Positions 54,552 through 63,520 of a stretch of 64,000 nt of DNA are shown here, piece by piece; the stretch's first letter is position 1, and each line of letters starts with the position of its first letter. The position numbers were made by a program, and so were the translations under genes. This stretch comes from Kribbella soli (GTDB lineage Bacteria > Actinomycetota > Actinomycetes > Propionibacteriales > Kribbellaceae). The notes below the pieces were generated by a model. It did no database searches. It had not been told where the DNA came from and saw nothing but the letters and a program-made list of their open reading frames with translations. The DNA is taken from the NCBI RefSeq assembly GCF_004331345.1, contig NZ_SJJZ01000002.1:372001-436000 (forward strand). The letters run 5' to 3'.

Positions 54552-55706
54552 GTAGGTTGGCAGCTCGATCAGCTCGCTCATGTTCTGGGCCATCTTGAGC
54601 ATCTGGTTGAGGAAGAACGGCCGATCGAGGATCTTGTTCCGCGCCGCGATCCCGAACCGGGTCGCCGGCGCCATGAACTGACCCGAACGGCTGCCGTCCT
54701 GGGTCTTCGACACGGCCTTCCGCAGCCGCTCCTCGTAGCGGTCGAACGCGGTCCGGAGATCGTCGCCAGCCTGCGCCAGCTCCCCTGCGAGTACGTAGGC
54801 GCCGACCACCGCCGTCCCGGTGCCGAGCGCTCCGAACGTCGCGCCGTACCCCGCGTCGCCGAGCAGCACGATCCGGTCGGTCGACCAGCGGTCCACGCGA
54901 ACCCGGCTGATCGAGTCGAAGTACAGCTCCGTTGCTGCCGGCAACGCTGCGAGCAGTTCCGGGACGTGCCAGCCGAGGCCGCTGAACTGTTCGAGCAGGA
55001 TGGCCTTCTGCTGGTCCAGGTCGCGCCGGTTGTACTCCAGCACCTGCGATTTGAACACGAACAGCGTCTGCGCGAGCCCTGGATCGCGACGGTCCGCGCC
55101 GACGCTCGCGAGCTTCCCGGGCACGTTGTACAGCAGCGCGTCGCCGGAGATCCCCAGCGTGTTCGGGACCTCCCAGCCGCCCACGTAGTAGTCGAGGTGC
55201 CGCTCGAGGACCTGCTCCGCCGGCCACGCCAGCCGCCGTACGACGGAATGCATCCCGTCCGCCCCGACCACCAGGTCGTACGTCTCCTCGATCCCGCTCT
55301 CGAACCGGACGTCCACGCCGTCCGCGTGCTCTTGCAGGCTCGCAATCGAGTCGCCGAAGCGGTACGTCGCCTGCTCGCGGCTGTGCTCGTACAACACCCG
55401 CGACAGGTCTGCCCGCAGTACCTCGAGCTCCCCGCCCGCGAACTCGGCGGGTAGCCGCATCAGCTTGCGTCCCGACTCGTCGACGAACCGCATCGCGCTC
55501 CCCCCGGTCTGCAGCGACCGCAGGTCCTCCAACACGCCCATGCGCTCCAAGACGGTCGTGAACACCTCACCGCGGAAGTCCACCGCGTACCCGCCCTGCC
55601 GCAGCGCGGGCGCGACCTCGACCACTGTCACGTCGTGCCCCGCACGGCCCAGCCAGAGCGCCGCCGAGGGCCCTGCCACGCTCGCACCCGAAACCAGAAC
55701 CTTCAT
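54519..55706 (-). CDS. FAD-dependent monooxygenase (TetX/PgaE-like group)
   Basis: 395 aa from ATG 55706, 5 nt after GGAGG (the adjacent ATG 55709 is too close). GASVAGPSAALWLGRAGHDV (FAD), GADGMHSVVRR (DG motif) and LLGDAGYGATFGALGTGTAV (GD motif) are all present. Members hydroxylate aromatic or drug-like molecules. The divergent TetR with tandem operators suggests induction by its substrate. Confidence 0.87.
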   Translation of the reverse strand: MKVLVSGASVAGPSAALWLGRAGHDVTVVEVAPALRQGGYAVDFRGEVFTTVLERMGVLEDLRSLQTGGSAMRFVDESGRKLMRLPAEFAGGELEVLRADLSRVLYEHSREQATYRFGDSIASLQEHADGVDVRFESGIEETYDLVVGADGMHSVVRRLAWPAEQVLERHLDYYVGGWEVPNTLGISGDALLYNVPGKLASVGADRRDPGLAQTLFVFKSQVLEYNRRDLDQQKAILLEQFSGLGWHVPELLAALPAATELYFDSISRVRVDRWSTDRIVLLGDAGYGATFGALGTGTAVVGAYVLAGELAQAGDDLRTAFDRYEERLRKAVSKTQDGSRSGQFMAPATRFGIAARNKILDRPFFLNQMLKMAQNMSELIELPTYSAEQGQFVQE

Positions 55707-55726
55707 CATTGCCTCCGTCGAGAGTA

Positions 55727-55747
55727 ACTGTGTCTGCCGGACACAGT
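55727..55747. promoter_or_regulatory. TetR operator 1 (perfect 8-bp arms)
   Basis: ACTGTGTC-TGCCG-GACACAGT. The core TGTGTC-N5-GACACA is repeated 21 bp away. It lies in the monooxygenase/TetR divergent promoter. Confidence 0.75.
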
Positions 55748-55749
55748 AA

Positions 55750-55766
55750 TGTGTATGGTAGACACA
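55750..55766. promoter_or_regulatory. TetR operator 2
   Basis: TGTGTATGGTAGACACA, second copy of the TGTGT-N7-ACACA core, in phase with operator 1 (two helical turns). Confidence 0.7.
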
Positions 55767-55792
55767 GTTCAAGTCGATAGCGAAGGAACGCG

Positions 55793-56482
55793 ATGACCGA
55801 ACTGCTCTGGGGCAAGGAACCGGCCCGGACCCGCGGCCCGAAGCCGGCCATCACGCTGACCGCGATCGCCGAGGTCGGGATCGCGATCGCGGACGCGGAG
55901 GGCCTCGACGCGGTCTCGATGCAACGTGTCGCCGGCGAGCTCCCGGTCACGAAGATGGCGCTCTACCGATACGTCCCCGGCAAGACCGAGCTGGTCGCGG
56001 TGATGAGCGACCTGGCGATGGGCGGCCCACCGGACCGCCCCGACCTACCGTGGCGCGAGGCGCTACGCACGTGGGCCGTCGACCTGTACGACGGATTCAC
56101 ACGACACCCGTGGCTGCTGCAGTCCACCATCGGCCGTCGCCTGCTCGGCCCGAACGAGCTCGCCTGGATGGAGCGCGGCGTCGCGGCGCTGACCGGCACC
56201 GGACTGAGCGGCGGCGAGCAGCTGGACTCGATCCTGGTGATCACGAGTCACGTCCGGAACATCGCGCAGCAGTCCACGACCTTCCCCGGGCACACGACCG
56301 GGCTGACCGAGGAGGACATGCAGCTGTCGCTCGCCGAGATCCTCTCCACCGAGGCCGACAGGTTCCCGCATCTGACCACCGCGATGCGTACGTCGGCGGG
56401 CAGCGAGAACCAGGGTCTGGAGTTCGGCCTGCAGCGGATCCTGGACGGCCTCGAGTTGCTGATCAGTGGCCGGACGGACTGA
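55793..56482 (+). CDS. TetR-family regulator (TetR_C-type)
   Basis: 229 aa, ATG 55793 behind GAAGGAACG. HTH: TLTAIAEVGIAIADAEGLDA, VSMQRVAGELPVTKMALYRY. The C-terminal half resembles the tetracycline-repressor ligand domain. It is divergent from the FAD monooxygenase, as in tetR-flavoenzyme detoxification pairs. Its 3' end overlaps the AraC gene by 20 bp. Confidence 0.88.
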   Translation: MTELLWGKEPARTRGPKPAITLTAIAEVGIAIADAEGLDAVSMQRVAGELPVTKMALYRYVPGKTELVAVMSDLAMGGPPDRPDLPWREALRTWAVDLYDGFTRHPWLLQSTIGRRLLGPNELAWMERGVAALTGTGLSGGEQLDSILVITSHVRNIAQQSTTFPGHTTGLTEEDMQLSLAEILSTEADRFPHLTTAMRTSAGSENQGLEFGLQRILDGLELLISGRTD

Positions 56483-57380
56483 GTCGAATCCCATTGAAAC
56501 GTTGCCGATAGGCCGATGCGGACAGCCCGTAGTGGGACTTGAACCGGCGGGCGAAGTAGTTCTGGTCGGGCCAGCCGACCGACTCACCGATCCGGTTGAT
56601 CGGCAGGTCGGTGTGCAGCAGGCGGTCGGCCGCGAGTTCGACGCGATGCCGCGACAGGTACGCCATCGGCGGCAGCCCGGTCACCGACTTGAACAGCCGG
56701 ACCAGGTACCCGGGCGCGAGGTGCAACTCCCCCGCGAGATCGGTCAGCGTCCAGTGCCGGGCCGGGTCGGCCTCCATCATGCGCATCGCATCGACGACGG
56801 CCGGGTGGGTGTACTCGCCGCGTTCGTCGGTTTCCGCGACGGTTCGCGCGACGCAACTCAGATACAACGACAGCCAGCCGATCACTTCGCCGCGATGCCG
56901 GCTCAGCGGCTGGTTCCGTAGCCGGCGCAATCCGTCGAGGTGACCGACCGCCTCTTGCACCGTCGCCGGATCGAGATGCGTGCCGATCATTCCGCGGCGC
57001 TGAGCCGAGAACGGGCCGGTCCACAACAGGTAGCCCAGCAAGGGATCCTCGCGTGCCCAGGCGAGCTCGCGCCGGACCAGGTCGGCGGAGAAGCAGCAGT
57101 TGTAGACCTCGAGCCCGTCGCACTCGACGTACTCGTGCCAGACCCCCGGACGCAGCAGGATCGCGTCGCCGGCCTGCAGTCGCTGGCGTCCGGCGAGGCT
57201 GTGGTGGACGCCTTCACCGCCTGTGACGAGAAGCAGCTCGAAGAAGCTGTGCGTGTGCAGCGGATGCGCCTTTTCGTGCAGGTGTGTGCCCGCGTGCACG
57301 ACCGTCCCTTCGACGAAGTGCAGCACGGTCCCGCGGGTCCTCACCGGCTCGGCGGCCATCTCCGAACTGTCCTCTGGCAT
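56463..57380 (-). CDS. AraC-family regulator with cupin sensor (RhaS/RhaR-like)
   Basis: 305 aa, ATG 57380. N-terminal cupin (HPLHTHSFFELLLVTGGEGV, LQAGDAILLRPGVWHEY) and two HTH motifs (WTLTDLAGELHLAPGYLVRL; INRIGESVGWPDQNYFARRF). The HxHSFFE pattern is typical of rhamnose/arabinose-type sensors. It is divergent from the rhamnosidase operon and the paired direct repeats between them fit its binding mode. Confidence 0.88.
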   Translation of the reverse strand: MPEDSSEMAAEPVRTRGTVLHFVEGTVVHAGTHLHEKAHPLHTHSFFELLLVTGGEGVHHSLAGRQRLQAGDAILLRPGVWHEYVECDGLEVYNCCFSADLVRRELAWAREDPLLGYLLWTGPFSAQRRGMIGTHLDPATVQEAVGHLDGLRRLRNQPLSRHRGEVIGWLSLYLSCVARTVAETDERGEYTHPAVVDAMRMMEADPARHWTLTDLAGELHLAPGYLVRLFKSVTGLPPMAYLSRHRVELAADRLLHTDLPINRIGESVGWPDQNYFARRFKSHYGLSASAYRQRFNGIRLSPSGH

Positions 57381-57401
57381 CGCTTCACGATACGAGCCAA
57401 G

Positions 57402-57417
57402 GTGCAGATCGTGCTAG
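57402..57417 (+). promoter_or_regulatory. AraC binding half-site 1
   Basis: GTGCAGATCGTGCTAG; 14 of 16 positions equal the second copy at 57423. It starts 22 bp from the araC start codon. Confidence 0.65.
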
Positions 57418-57422
57418 ATCGA

Positions 57423-57438
57423 GTGCACATCGGGCTAG
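57423..57438 (+). promoter_or_regulatory. AraC binding half-site 2
   Basis: GTGCACATCGGGCTAG, direct repeat of the 57402 copy, exactly 21 bp (two turns) away, as AraC-family double-HTH proteins need. Confidence 0.65.
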
Positions 57439-57579
57439 TAGCCGGCGACTGCCGGTCGCAGGATCGGGGAACAGGCGAAACGTCCTCGCCGATCCATCAG
57501 CCAAAGATCGAGCGTTTTGTCAGAGCACCTAATGAATCGTTTCACATACCGTCCTGATCAGCGCCTTGGTTGGAGTCTC

Positions 57580-60357
57580 ATGTCGCAACTCGCCGCACCC
57601 ACCGCCCTCCGCTTCGAGCATCAGCCTGCGCCCGTACTGGGCCTCGGCACCGCGAGCCCGCGGATCTCCTGGCAGGTCCCGGCCGCGGACGCCGGCTACG
57701 CGCAGACGGCGTACGAGGTCGAGATCACCACCGGAACCACAGAAGTTTTCACCGTCCAGTCCCCCGACCAGGTCCTGGTGCCCTGGCCGGGTTCGCCGCT
57801 CACGTCGCGTGAATCCGCGCAGGTTCGGGTCCGCGTCCGTGGAAACGAAGACTGGAGCGATTGGAGCGAGGCCGCGACGGTCGAGGTCGGCCTGCTTGCG
57901 CCGGACGACTGGACCGCCCGGTTCGTCAGCCCGCAGAACAACCCGCACGGCTCCCCCGCTCCACTGATCGCCGGCACCGCGGACCTCCCCGACGGCGTCG
58001 TGAAGGCCCGCTTGTACGCGACCTCGCACGGCATCTACATCCCCGAGCTCAACGGGCAACGGGTCGGGACCGAGGAGCTGGCGCCCGGCTGGACGTCGTA
58101 CCAGTTCCGGCTCCGCTACCAGACGTACGACGTGACCGAGCTTGTTCGACCTGGTGAGAACACGCTCGAGTTCCTCGTCGGCAACGCCTGGTACCGCGGC
58201 CGCATCGGCTTCCAGCACCAGAAGCAGCTGTACGGCGACCGCCTCGCCGTTCTCGCCCAGCTCGAGGTCACCACCGAGGACGGTCAGGTCCACACGTTCG
58301 CGAGCGACGGCACGTGGACCTCCCGGGAGAGCAACGTCCTCGCCGACGACCTGTACGACGGCCAGACCACGGACCTGCGCAGGAAACCCGGAGAGCGCTC
58401 TCTGGTGGACGTTCTCGACGCCGACCTGAACCTGCTCGTGGCCCCCGACGGCCCGCCGGTCCGGATCACCGACGTCCTGCCCGCGCTCGAGATCACCACG
58501 TCCCCGTCCGGCAAGACCCTCATCGACTTCGGCCAGAACCTTGTCGGCCGAGTTCGCCTGACGGTCCGCGGCCAGGCCGAGGGCGACGAGATCGTCCTGC
58601 GGCACGCGGAGGTCCTGGAGAACGGCGAGCTCGGCGTCCGCCCGCTCCGCACCGCGAAGGCGACCGACACCTACATCCTCGCCGGCCCGGACGAGGTGAC
58701 CCTCGACTCACCGCTCACCTTCCACGGCTTCCGGTACGCCGAGGTCACGGGAGTAAGCGCTCTCTCGAAGGACGACATCGTGGCCGTCGTCGTCGGCACC
58801 GACCTGCGCCGCACCGGCTGGTTCGACTCGTCCGACGAGCTGCTCAACAAGTTCCACGAGAACGTGGTCTGGGGCATGCGCGGCAACTTCGTCGACGTAC
58901 CGACCGACTGCCCGCAGCGCGACGAGCGCCTCGGATGGACCGGCGACATCCAGGTCTTCTCGCCGACCGCGACCTTCCTGTTCGACAGCGCCGGCTTCCT
59001 CACCAACTGGCTCGCCGACCTGGCGGCCGAGCAGCAGAAGGACGGATCCGTGCCGTACGTCGTGCCGGACGTGCTGAAGGACGAGCACCCGGCGACCGCG
59101 GCTTGGGGTGACGCGGCAACGATCGTGCCCTGGGTGATCTACCAGCGCACGGGCGACGCCGGCCTGCTCGCGCGTCAACTGCCGAGCATGCGCGCGTGGG
59201 TCGACAAGATGGCCGACCTGGCCGGCAGCAACCTGCTGTGGTCCGGCGGCTTCCAGTTCGGCGACTGGCTCGACCCGACGGCTCCTCCGGAGAACGCGTT
59301 CAAGGCCAAGGCCGACGCCGACGTGGTCGCGACCGCGCACCTGGCCCGCTCGGCCGAGGTGGTCGCGCAGGCCGCCGAGATCGTCGGCCAGCCCGATGTC
59401 GCCCGTCAGTACGCCACTCTGGCCGACGGCGTCCGGCAGGCGTTCGCCACCGAGTACGTCACCGCCGGCGGCCGGGTACTGAGCGACGCGGCAACGACCT
59501 ACGCCCTCGCCCTGCAGTGGGCCCTGCTGCCGACCGACACCCAGCGGCGCGGCGCCGGCGAACGACTCGCAGATCTCGTCCGGACGTCGAGTTTCCGGAT
59601 CAGTACCGGATTCGTCGGAACGCCGCTGATCTCCGACGCGCTGGCCGATTCCGGACATCCTGACCTGGCATACCGCCTCCTGCTACAGACAGGTTGCCCG
59701 TCTTGGCTGTACGCAGTGACGATGGGAGCCACGACGGTCTGGGAACGCTACGACAGCATGCTGCCCGACGGCAGCATCAATCCCGGCGAGATGACGTCGT
59801 TCAACCACTACGCCCTCGGCGCGGTCGCCGACTGGATGCACCGCCGCGTCGCGGGCCTGGCCGCGGTCGATCCTGGTTACCGGACCTTCGAGGTGCGCCC
59901 ACTCGTCACCGAGCATCTGACGAGGGCCTCCGCAAAACACGTCACGCCGTACGGCGAGGCAGCCGTGGCGTGGGCCCGCGACAACGGTCAGGTCACGCTG
60001 TCCGTGACCGTGCCGGTCGGATCCCAGGCCAGCGTCGCCGTACCTGGACAGGACGAGCCGGTCGAGGTCGGTCACGGAACACACGAGTGGACCGCCGACG
60101 ACCCGTACGCCGAGACGCCGGACGTGCCCGCCGACGCCACGATCCGCCAACTCATCGACAACGCACCGGCGTGGACCGCGATCGTCGCGGCCGCCATCGA
60201 AGACGAGGTGGTCACGGCGGACACGGACCTCACCGTCCGCCTGGAGCGCTACCTCGACATGCCGGCCGCGGAGCTGATCCCCGTGCTCGGCCGCTTCCGC
60301 AAGAACCCGGACGCCCCGGCCCTGCAGGCCGAGCTCGACGCACGACTCACCCACTAA
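57580..60357 (+). CDS. Alpha-L-rhamnosidase (GH78)
   Basis: 925 aa from ATG 57580 (GGAG 4 nt upstream). Layout: Ig-like N-domain (PRISWQVPAADAGYAQTAYE), galactose-binding-like domains (about 120-300, GWTSYQFRLRYQTYDVTELV), then the (alpha/alpha)6 catalytic domain from about 400 (VPTDCPQRDERLGWTGDIQV with the general acid, GATTVWERYDSM with the second Glu). A C-terminal beta domain and an extra approximately 80-residue helical tail (from about 845) follow. No signal peptide, so it probably acts in the cytosol on imported rhamnosides. Confidence 0.9.
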   Translation: MSQLAAPTALRFEHQPAPVLGLGTASPRISWQVPAADAGYAQTAYEVEITTGTTEVFTVQSPDQVLVPWPGSPLTSRESAQVRVRVRGNEDWSDWSEAATVEVGLLAPDDWTARFVSPQNNPHGSPAPLIAGTADLPDGVVKARLYATSHGIYIPELNGQRVGTEELAPGWTSYQFRLRYQTYDVTELVRPGENTLEFLVGNAWYRGRIGFQHQKQLYGDRLAVLAQLEVTTEDGQVHTFASDGTWTSRESNVLADDLYDGQTTDLRRKPGERSLVDVLDADLNLLVAPDGPPVRITDVLPALEITTSPSGKTLIDFGQNLVGRVRLTVRGQAEGDEIVLRHAEVLENGELGVRPLRTAKATDTYILAGPDEVTLDSPLTFHGFRYAEVTGVSALSKDDIVAVVVGTDLRRTGWFDSSDELLNKFHENVVWGMRGNFVDVPTDCPQRDERLGWTGDIQVFSPTATFLFDSAGFLTNWLADLAAEQQKDGSVPYVVPDVLKDEHPATAAWGDAATIVPWVIYQRTGDAGLLARQLPSMRAWVDKMADLAGSNLLWSGGFQFGDWLDPTAPPENAFKAKADADVVATAHLARSAEVVAQAAEIVGQPDVARQYATLADGVRQAFATEYVTAGGRVLSDAATTYALALQWALLPTDTQRRGAGERLADLVRTSSFRISTGFVGTPLISDALADSGHPDLAYRLLLQTGCPSWLYAVTMGATTVWERYDSMLPDGSINPGEMTSFNHYALGAVADWMHRRVAGLAAVDPGYRTFEVRPLVTEHLTRASAKHVTPYGEAAVAWARDNGQVTLSVTVPVGSQASVAVPGQDEPVEVGHGTHEWTADDPYAETPDVPADATIRQLIDNAPAWTAIVAAAIEDEVVTADTDLTVRLERYLDMPAAELIPVLGRFRKNPDAPALQAELDARLTH
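58391..58402. repeat. Intragenic palindrome GAGAGCGCTCTC
   Basis: Perfect 12-bp palindrome inside the rhamnosidase; another perfect copy at 20746-20757, and near copies at 2953, 3767, 21108 and 58753. Confidence 0.5.
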
Positions 60358-60409
60358 CCCAACTCACCGACCGCCCCGCTGCCGCGATGTACATCCCTTG
60401 GAGGTCATG

Positions 60410-61741
60410 ATGAGGTTCCGCCCAGGAGCCAGCGGTCTCGCACTGCTGGCTGTCTGTTCCCTAACCCTTGCCGCGTGCAGCGCGGGCAGTCTCGGATCCA
60501 GCGACGACGCCGGTGGCAGCGGCGCGGTCGAGATCACGTACCTGACCACCAACCAGGACCAGGACGTGAAGGAGGCCGAGCAACTCGCCAAGGACTTCCA
60601 CGCGAAGAACTCGAACATCACCGTGAAGGTGGAGACGCGTCCGGGTGGCACCGAGGGCGACAACATCATCAAGACCCGGCTGTCCACCGGCGACATGGTC
60701 GACATCTTCAACTACAACACCGGGTCGCTGTTCAACGCGATCGCGCCGCAGAAGAACCTGCTGTCGGTCAACGACGAGCCGTGGGTCAAGGACCTGGACG
60801 AGAACTTCAAGAAGACCGTGACCGCCGACGGACAGGTGTACGGCGCACCCGTCGGCGGCTTCCAGGGCGGTGCGATCCTCTACAGCATCCCGGTCTACGA
60901 GAAGCTCGGGCTGACGATCCCGAAGACCTGGGCCGAGTTCATGGCCAACAACGCCAAGATCAAGGCGTCCGGCGGTGGCGTCGCCCCCGTCATCCAGACG
61001 TACGGCGAAACCTGGACCTCGCAGCTGTTCGTGCTCGGAGACTTCCACAACGTCTCCTCCGCCGAACCGGACTTCGCCGACAAGTACACCAAGAACCAGG
61101 CGAAGTACGCGACGTCGCCGGCGGCGCTCAAGGGGTTCGAGCACACCGAGGCCGTCCACGACGCCGGCTACGAGAACAAGGACTTCGCCTCGGCGAAGCT
61201 GCCCGACGGCCTGAAGATGCTTGCCACCGGCAAGGGCGCGCACTACCCGATCCTGTCCGGCGTGGTCGCGAACATGGTTGCCACCTACCCGGACGCGGCC
61301 AAGACCGTCGGCCTGTTCGCGCTGCCTGGTGACGACGCGAGCAAGAACGGCCTCACGCTGTGGACGCCGGGCGGCCTGTACATCCCGAAGACCACCGAGG
61401 GCGCCAAGCTGGACGCGGCCAAGAAGTTCCAGGCCTTCGTCGCCAGCCCGGACGGCTGCAAGTCGCAGAACACGGCCGGCGCACCGACCGGTCCGTACGC
61501 GGTCAAGGGCTGCACGCTCGGCGACGACGTACCGAAGGCGATCAAGGACATGCAGCCGTACCTCGACAAGGAGGGTTCGTCCAGCCTGGCGCTGGAGTTC
61601 CTCTCGCCGGTCAAGGGCCCCTCGCTGGAGCAGATCACGGTCGAGGTCGGGTCCGGCATCCGCAAGGCGAAGGACGGCGCGGCCCGGTACGACGAGGACG
61701 TCAAGAAGCAGGCCCAGCAGCTCGGGCTGGCGGGTTGGTGA
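60410..61741 (+). CDS. ABC sugar-binding lipoprotein of rhamnoside locus
   Basis: 443 aa from ATG 60410 (GGAGG 5 nt before; ATG 60407 is too close). Lipobox LAAC after a Sec-type signal, unlike the Tat signals of the other two binding proteins here. Family 1 fold: VETRPGGTEGDNIIKTRLST, GDMVDIFNYNTGSLFNAIAP, AGAPTGPYAVKG. Likely captures the oligosaccharide cleaved by the rhamnosidase. Confidence 0.88.
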   Translation: MRFRPGASGLALLAVCSLTLAACSAGSLGSSDDAGGSGAVEITYLTTNQDQDVKEAEQLAKDFHAKNSNITVKVETRPGGTEGDNIIKTRLSTGDMVDIFNYNTGSLFNAIAPQKNLLSVNDEPWVKDLDENFKKTVTADGQVYGAPVGGFQGGAILYSIPVYEKLGLTIPKTWAEFMANNAKIKASGGGVAPVIQTYGETWTSQLFVLGDFHNVSSAEPDFADKYTKNQAKYATSPAALKGFEHTEAVHDAGYENKDFASAKLPDGLKMLATGKGAHYPILSGVVANMVATYPDAAKTVGLFALPGDDASKNGLTLWTPGGLYIPKTTEGAKLDAAKKFQAFVASPDGCKSQNTAGAPTGPYAVKGCTLGDDVPKAIKDMQPYLDKEGSSSLALEFLSPVKGPSLEQITVEVGSGIRKAKDGAARYDEDVKKQAQQLGLAGW

Positions 61742-61745
61742 GACC

Positions 61746-62672
61746 GTGACCGTTACCTCGGCACGTCCAAGTTCGCGCTCTGAGGCATCCCCGGCCGCCA
61801 AGGCGGCCGGGGGGAAGGTCTACACGCCGTACTCGTTCTGGTTCTACCTGCCGACCGCGGTGATCTACGCCGTGCTGTTCCTGGTCCCGACCTTCGCCTC
61901 GTTCTACTACAGCCTGACCCGGTGGAGCCTGTTCGAGTCGAAGTTCATCGGGCTGGACAACTTCGTCATGTTCTTCCAGGAGCCGGCCCTGGTCAAAGGC
62001 TTCACCAACACGTTGATCTACGCCGTGGTGACGTCGGGTTCGAAGGTCGTGCTCGGCCTGCTCCTCGCCGTACTGCTGACGTCGCAGATCGTCGGCCGCG
62101 GGTATCTGCGGTCGGTCGTCTTCTTCCCGGTGCTGGTCAGCACCGTCGGTGTCGGCCTGCTGTTCCAGGTCATGATGAACCCGGAGCGGGGCATCATCAA
62201 CGGCGCCCTGGGCGTGATCGGCATCGACGGACCCGGGTGGCTGACCGACCCGAAGTGGGCCCTGATGTCGATCGCCGCCGTCGATGTGTGGAAGGGCGTC
62301 GGACTGGCGACCCTGATCTACATCGCCGGCATCGTGTCCATCCCCCGCGAGTACATGGAGGCCGCCCGGGTCGACGGTGCCGGCGCGTGGGACACGTTCC
62401 GCCGGATCGTGCTGCCGCTGTGCAAGCCGGCCACGGTCACCGTGATCATCCTGTCGCTGATCGGCGGCCTGCGGTCGTTCGAGCTGATCTGGGCGATGAC
62501 CCGCGGTGGCCCCGGCTTCACCTCGGACGTGATCTCGTCGGTGATCTACAAGCAGTACCAGGCCGGGTTCTACGGTCTGTCGACGGCCGGCAACGTCATC
62601 CTGTTCGTGCTGGTCACCGCGATCGTGCTGCCGCTGAACTGGTTCCTGAACCGCAAGGAGGTGGACATGTGA
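61746..62672 (+). CDS. Sugar ABC transporter permease (MalF-like)
   Basis: 308 aa from GTG 61746, 4 bp after the binding-protein stop. Six membrane helices from YSFWFYLPTAVIYAVLFLVP; EAA loop YMEAARVDGAGAWDTFRRIV. Confidence 0.87.
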   Translation: MTVTSARPSSRSEASPAAKAAGGKVYTPYSFWFYLPTAVIYAVLFLVPTFASFYYSLTRWSLFESKFIGLDNFVMFFQEPALVKGFTNTLIYAVVTSGSKVVLGLLLAVLLTSQIVGRGYLRSVVFFPVLVSTVGVGLLFQVMMNPERGIINGALGVIGIDGPGWLTDPKWALMSIAAVDVWKGVGLATLIYIAGIVSIPREYMEAARVDGAGAWDTFRRIVLPLCKPATVTVIILSLIGGLRSFELIWAMTRGGPGFTSDVISSVIYKQYQAGFYGLSTAGNVILFVLVTAIVLPLNWFLNRKEVDM

Positions 62673-63520
62673 GCACCGCCGAACTCGTCAACCACCGGCC
62701 GGGCCGCAAGTGGGCGCTGAGCGTGGTCGCGATCGTGGCGTCGATCGTGGTGTTCATCATCCCGTTCGTGTTCATGGTGCTGACCGCGGTGAAGGACCGG
62801 CAGCAGGCCGCCGACCTGGACTTCTCCTGGCCACACCAGTTCCAGTTCGTGCAGAACTTCGTCGACGTGGTGAAGGCCCGCGACTACATGCTCGTCATCG
62901 CCTTCATCAACAGCACGATCCTGACCGTGGCCAGCGTCGCCGGGATGGTGGTGCTGGCGGCCATGGCCGGGTTCGTGCTGCAGCGGCGGAAGAGCAAGTG
63001 GAACGGCTTCATCAACTTCCTGGTGCTGTCCGGGCTGATCATCCCGCCGGCCGTCGTACCGACGATCTGGGTGCTGCAGAAGCTCGGGCTGTTCAAGACC
63101 ATGCCGGGGCTGATCCTGATCGAGATCGCGTTCGGGTTGTCGTTCTGCATCCTGTTGTTCCGGGCCTTCGTGGCGACCATCCCGCGGGAGCTGGACGAGG
63201 CGGCGATCATCGACGGGGCCGGGCCGTTGCGGTTGTTCTTCGGGGTCATCTTCCCGCTGCTCAGGTCCGTCATCGTCACCGTCGTCGTGGTCCAGTCGGT
63301 CAACGTGTTCAACGACTTCGTGAACCCGCTGTACTTCCTGCCCGGCGACAAGAACGCGACGGTCCAGCTGACCCTCTACAACTTCTCGGGCCAGTTCAGC
63401 ACCCAGTACAACCTGCTGTTCATGGACATCCTGCTGATCACGATCCCGCCGCTGATCATGTTCCTGTTCTTCAACCGGCAGATCGTCGCGGGTCTGACGT
63501 CCGGAGCGGTCAAGGGGTAG
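62669..63520 (+). CDS. Sugar ABC transporter permease (MalG-like)
   Basis: 283 aa from GTG 62669, overlapping the previous stop as GTGA, with AAGGAGG 7 nt upstream. EAA loop LDEAAIIDGAGPLRLFFGVI. No ATPase follows, so a shared ATPase is expected. Confidence 0.88.
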   Translation: MSTAELVNHRPGRKWALSVVAIVASIVVFIIPFVFMVLTAVKDRQQAADLDFSWPHQFQFVQNFVDVVKARDYMLVIAFINSTILTVASVAGMVVLAAMAGFVLQRRKSKWNGFINFLVLSGLIIPPAVVPTIWVLQKLGLFKTMPGLILIEIAFGLSFCILLFRAFVATIPRELDEAAIIDGAGPLRLFFGVIFPLLRSVIVTVVVVQSVNVFNDFVNPLYFLPGDKNATVQLTLYNFSGQFSTQYNLLFMDILLITIPPLIMFLFFNRQIVAGLTSGAVKG

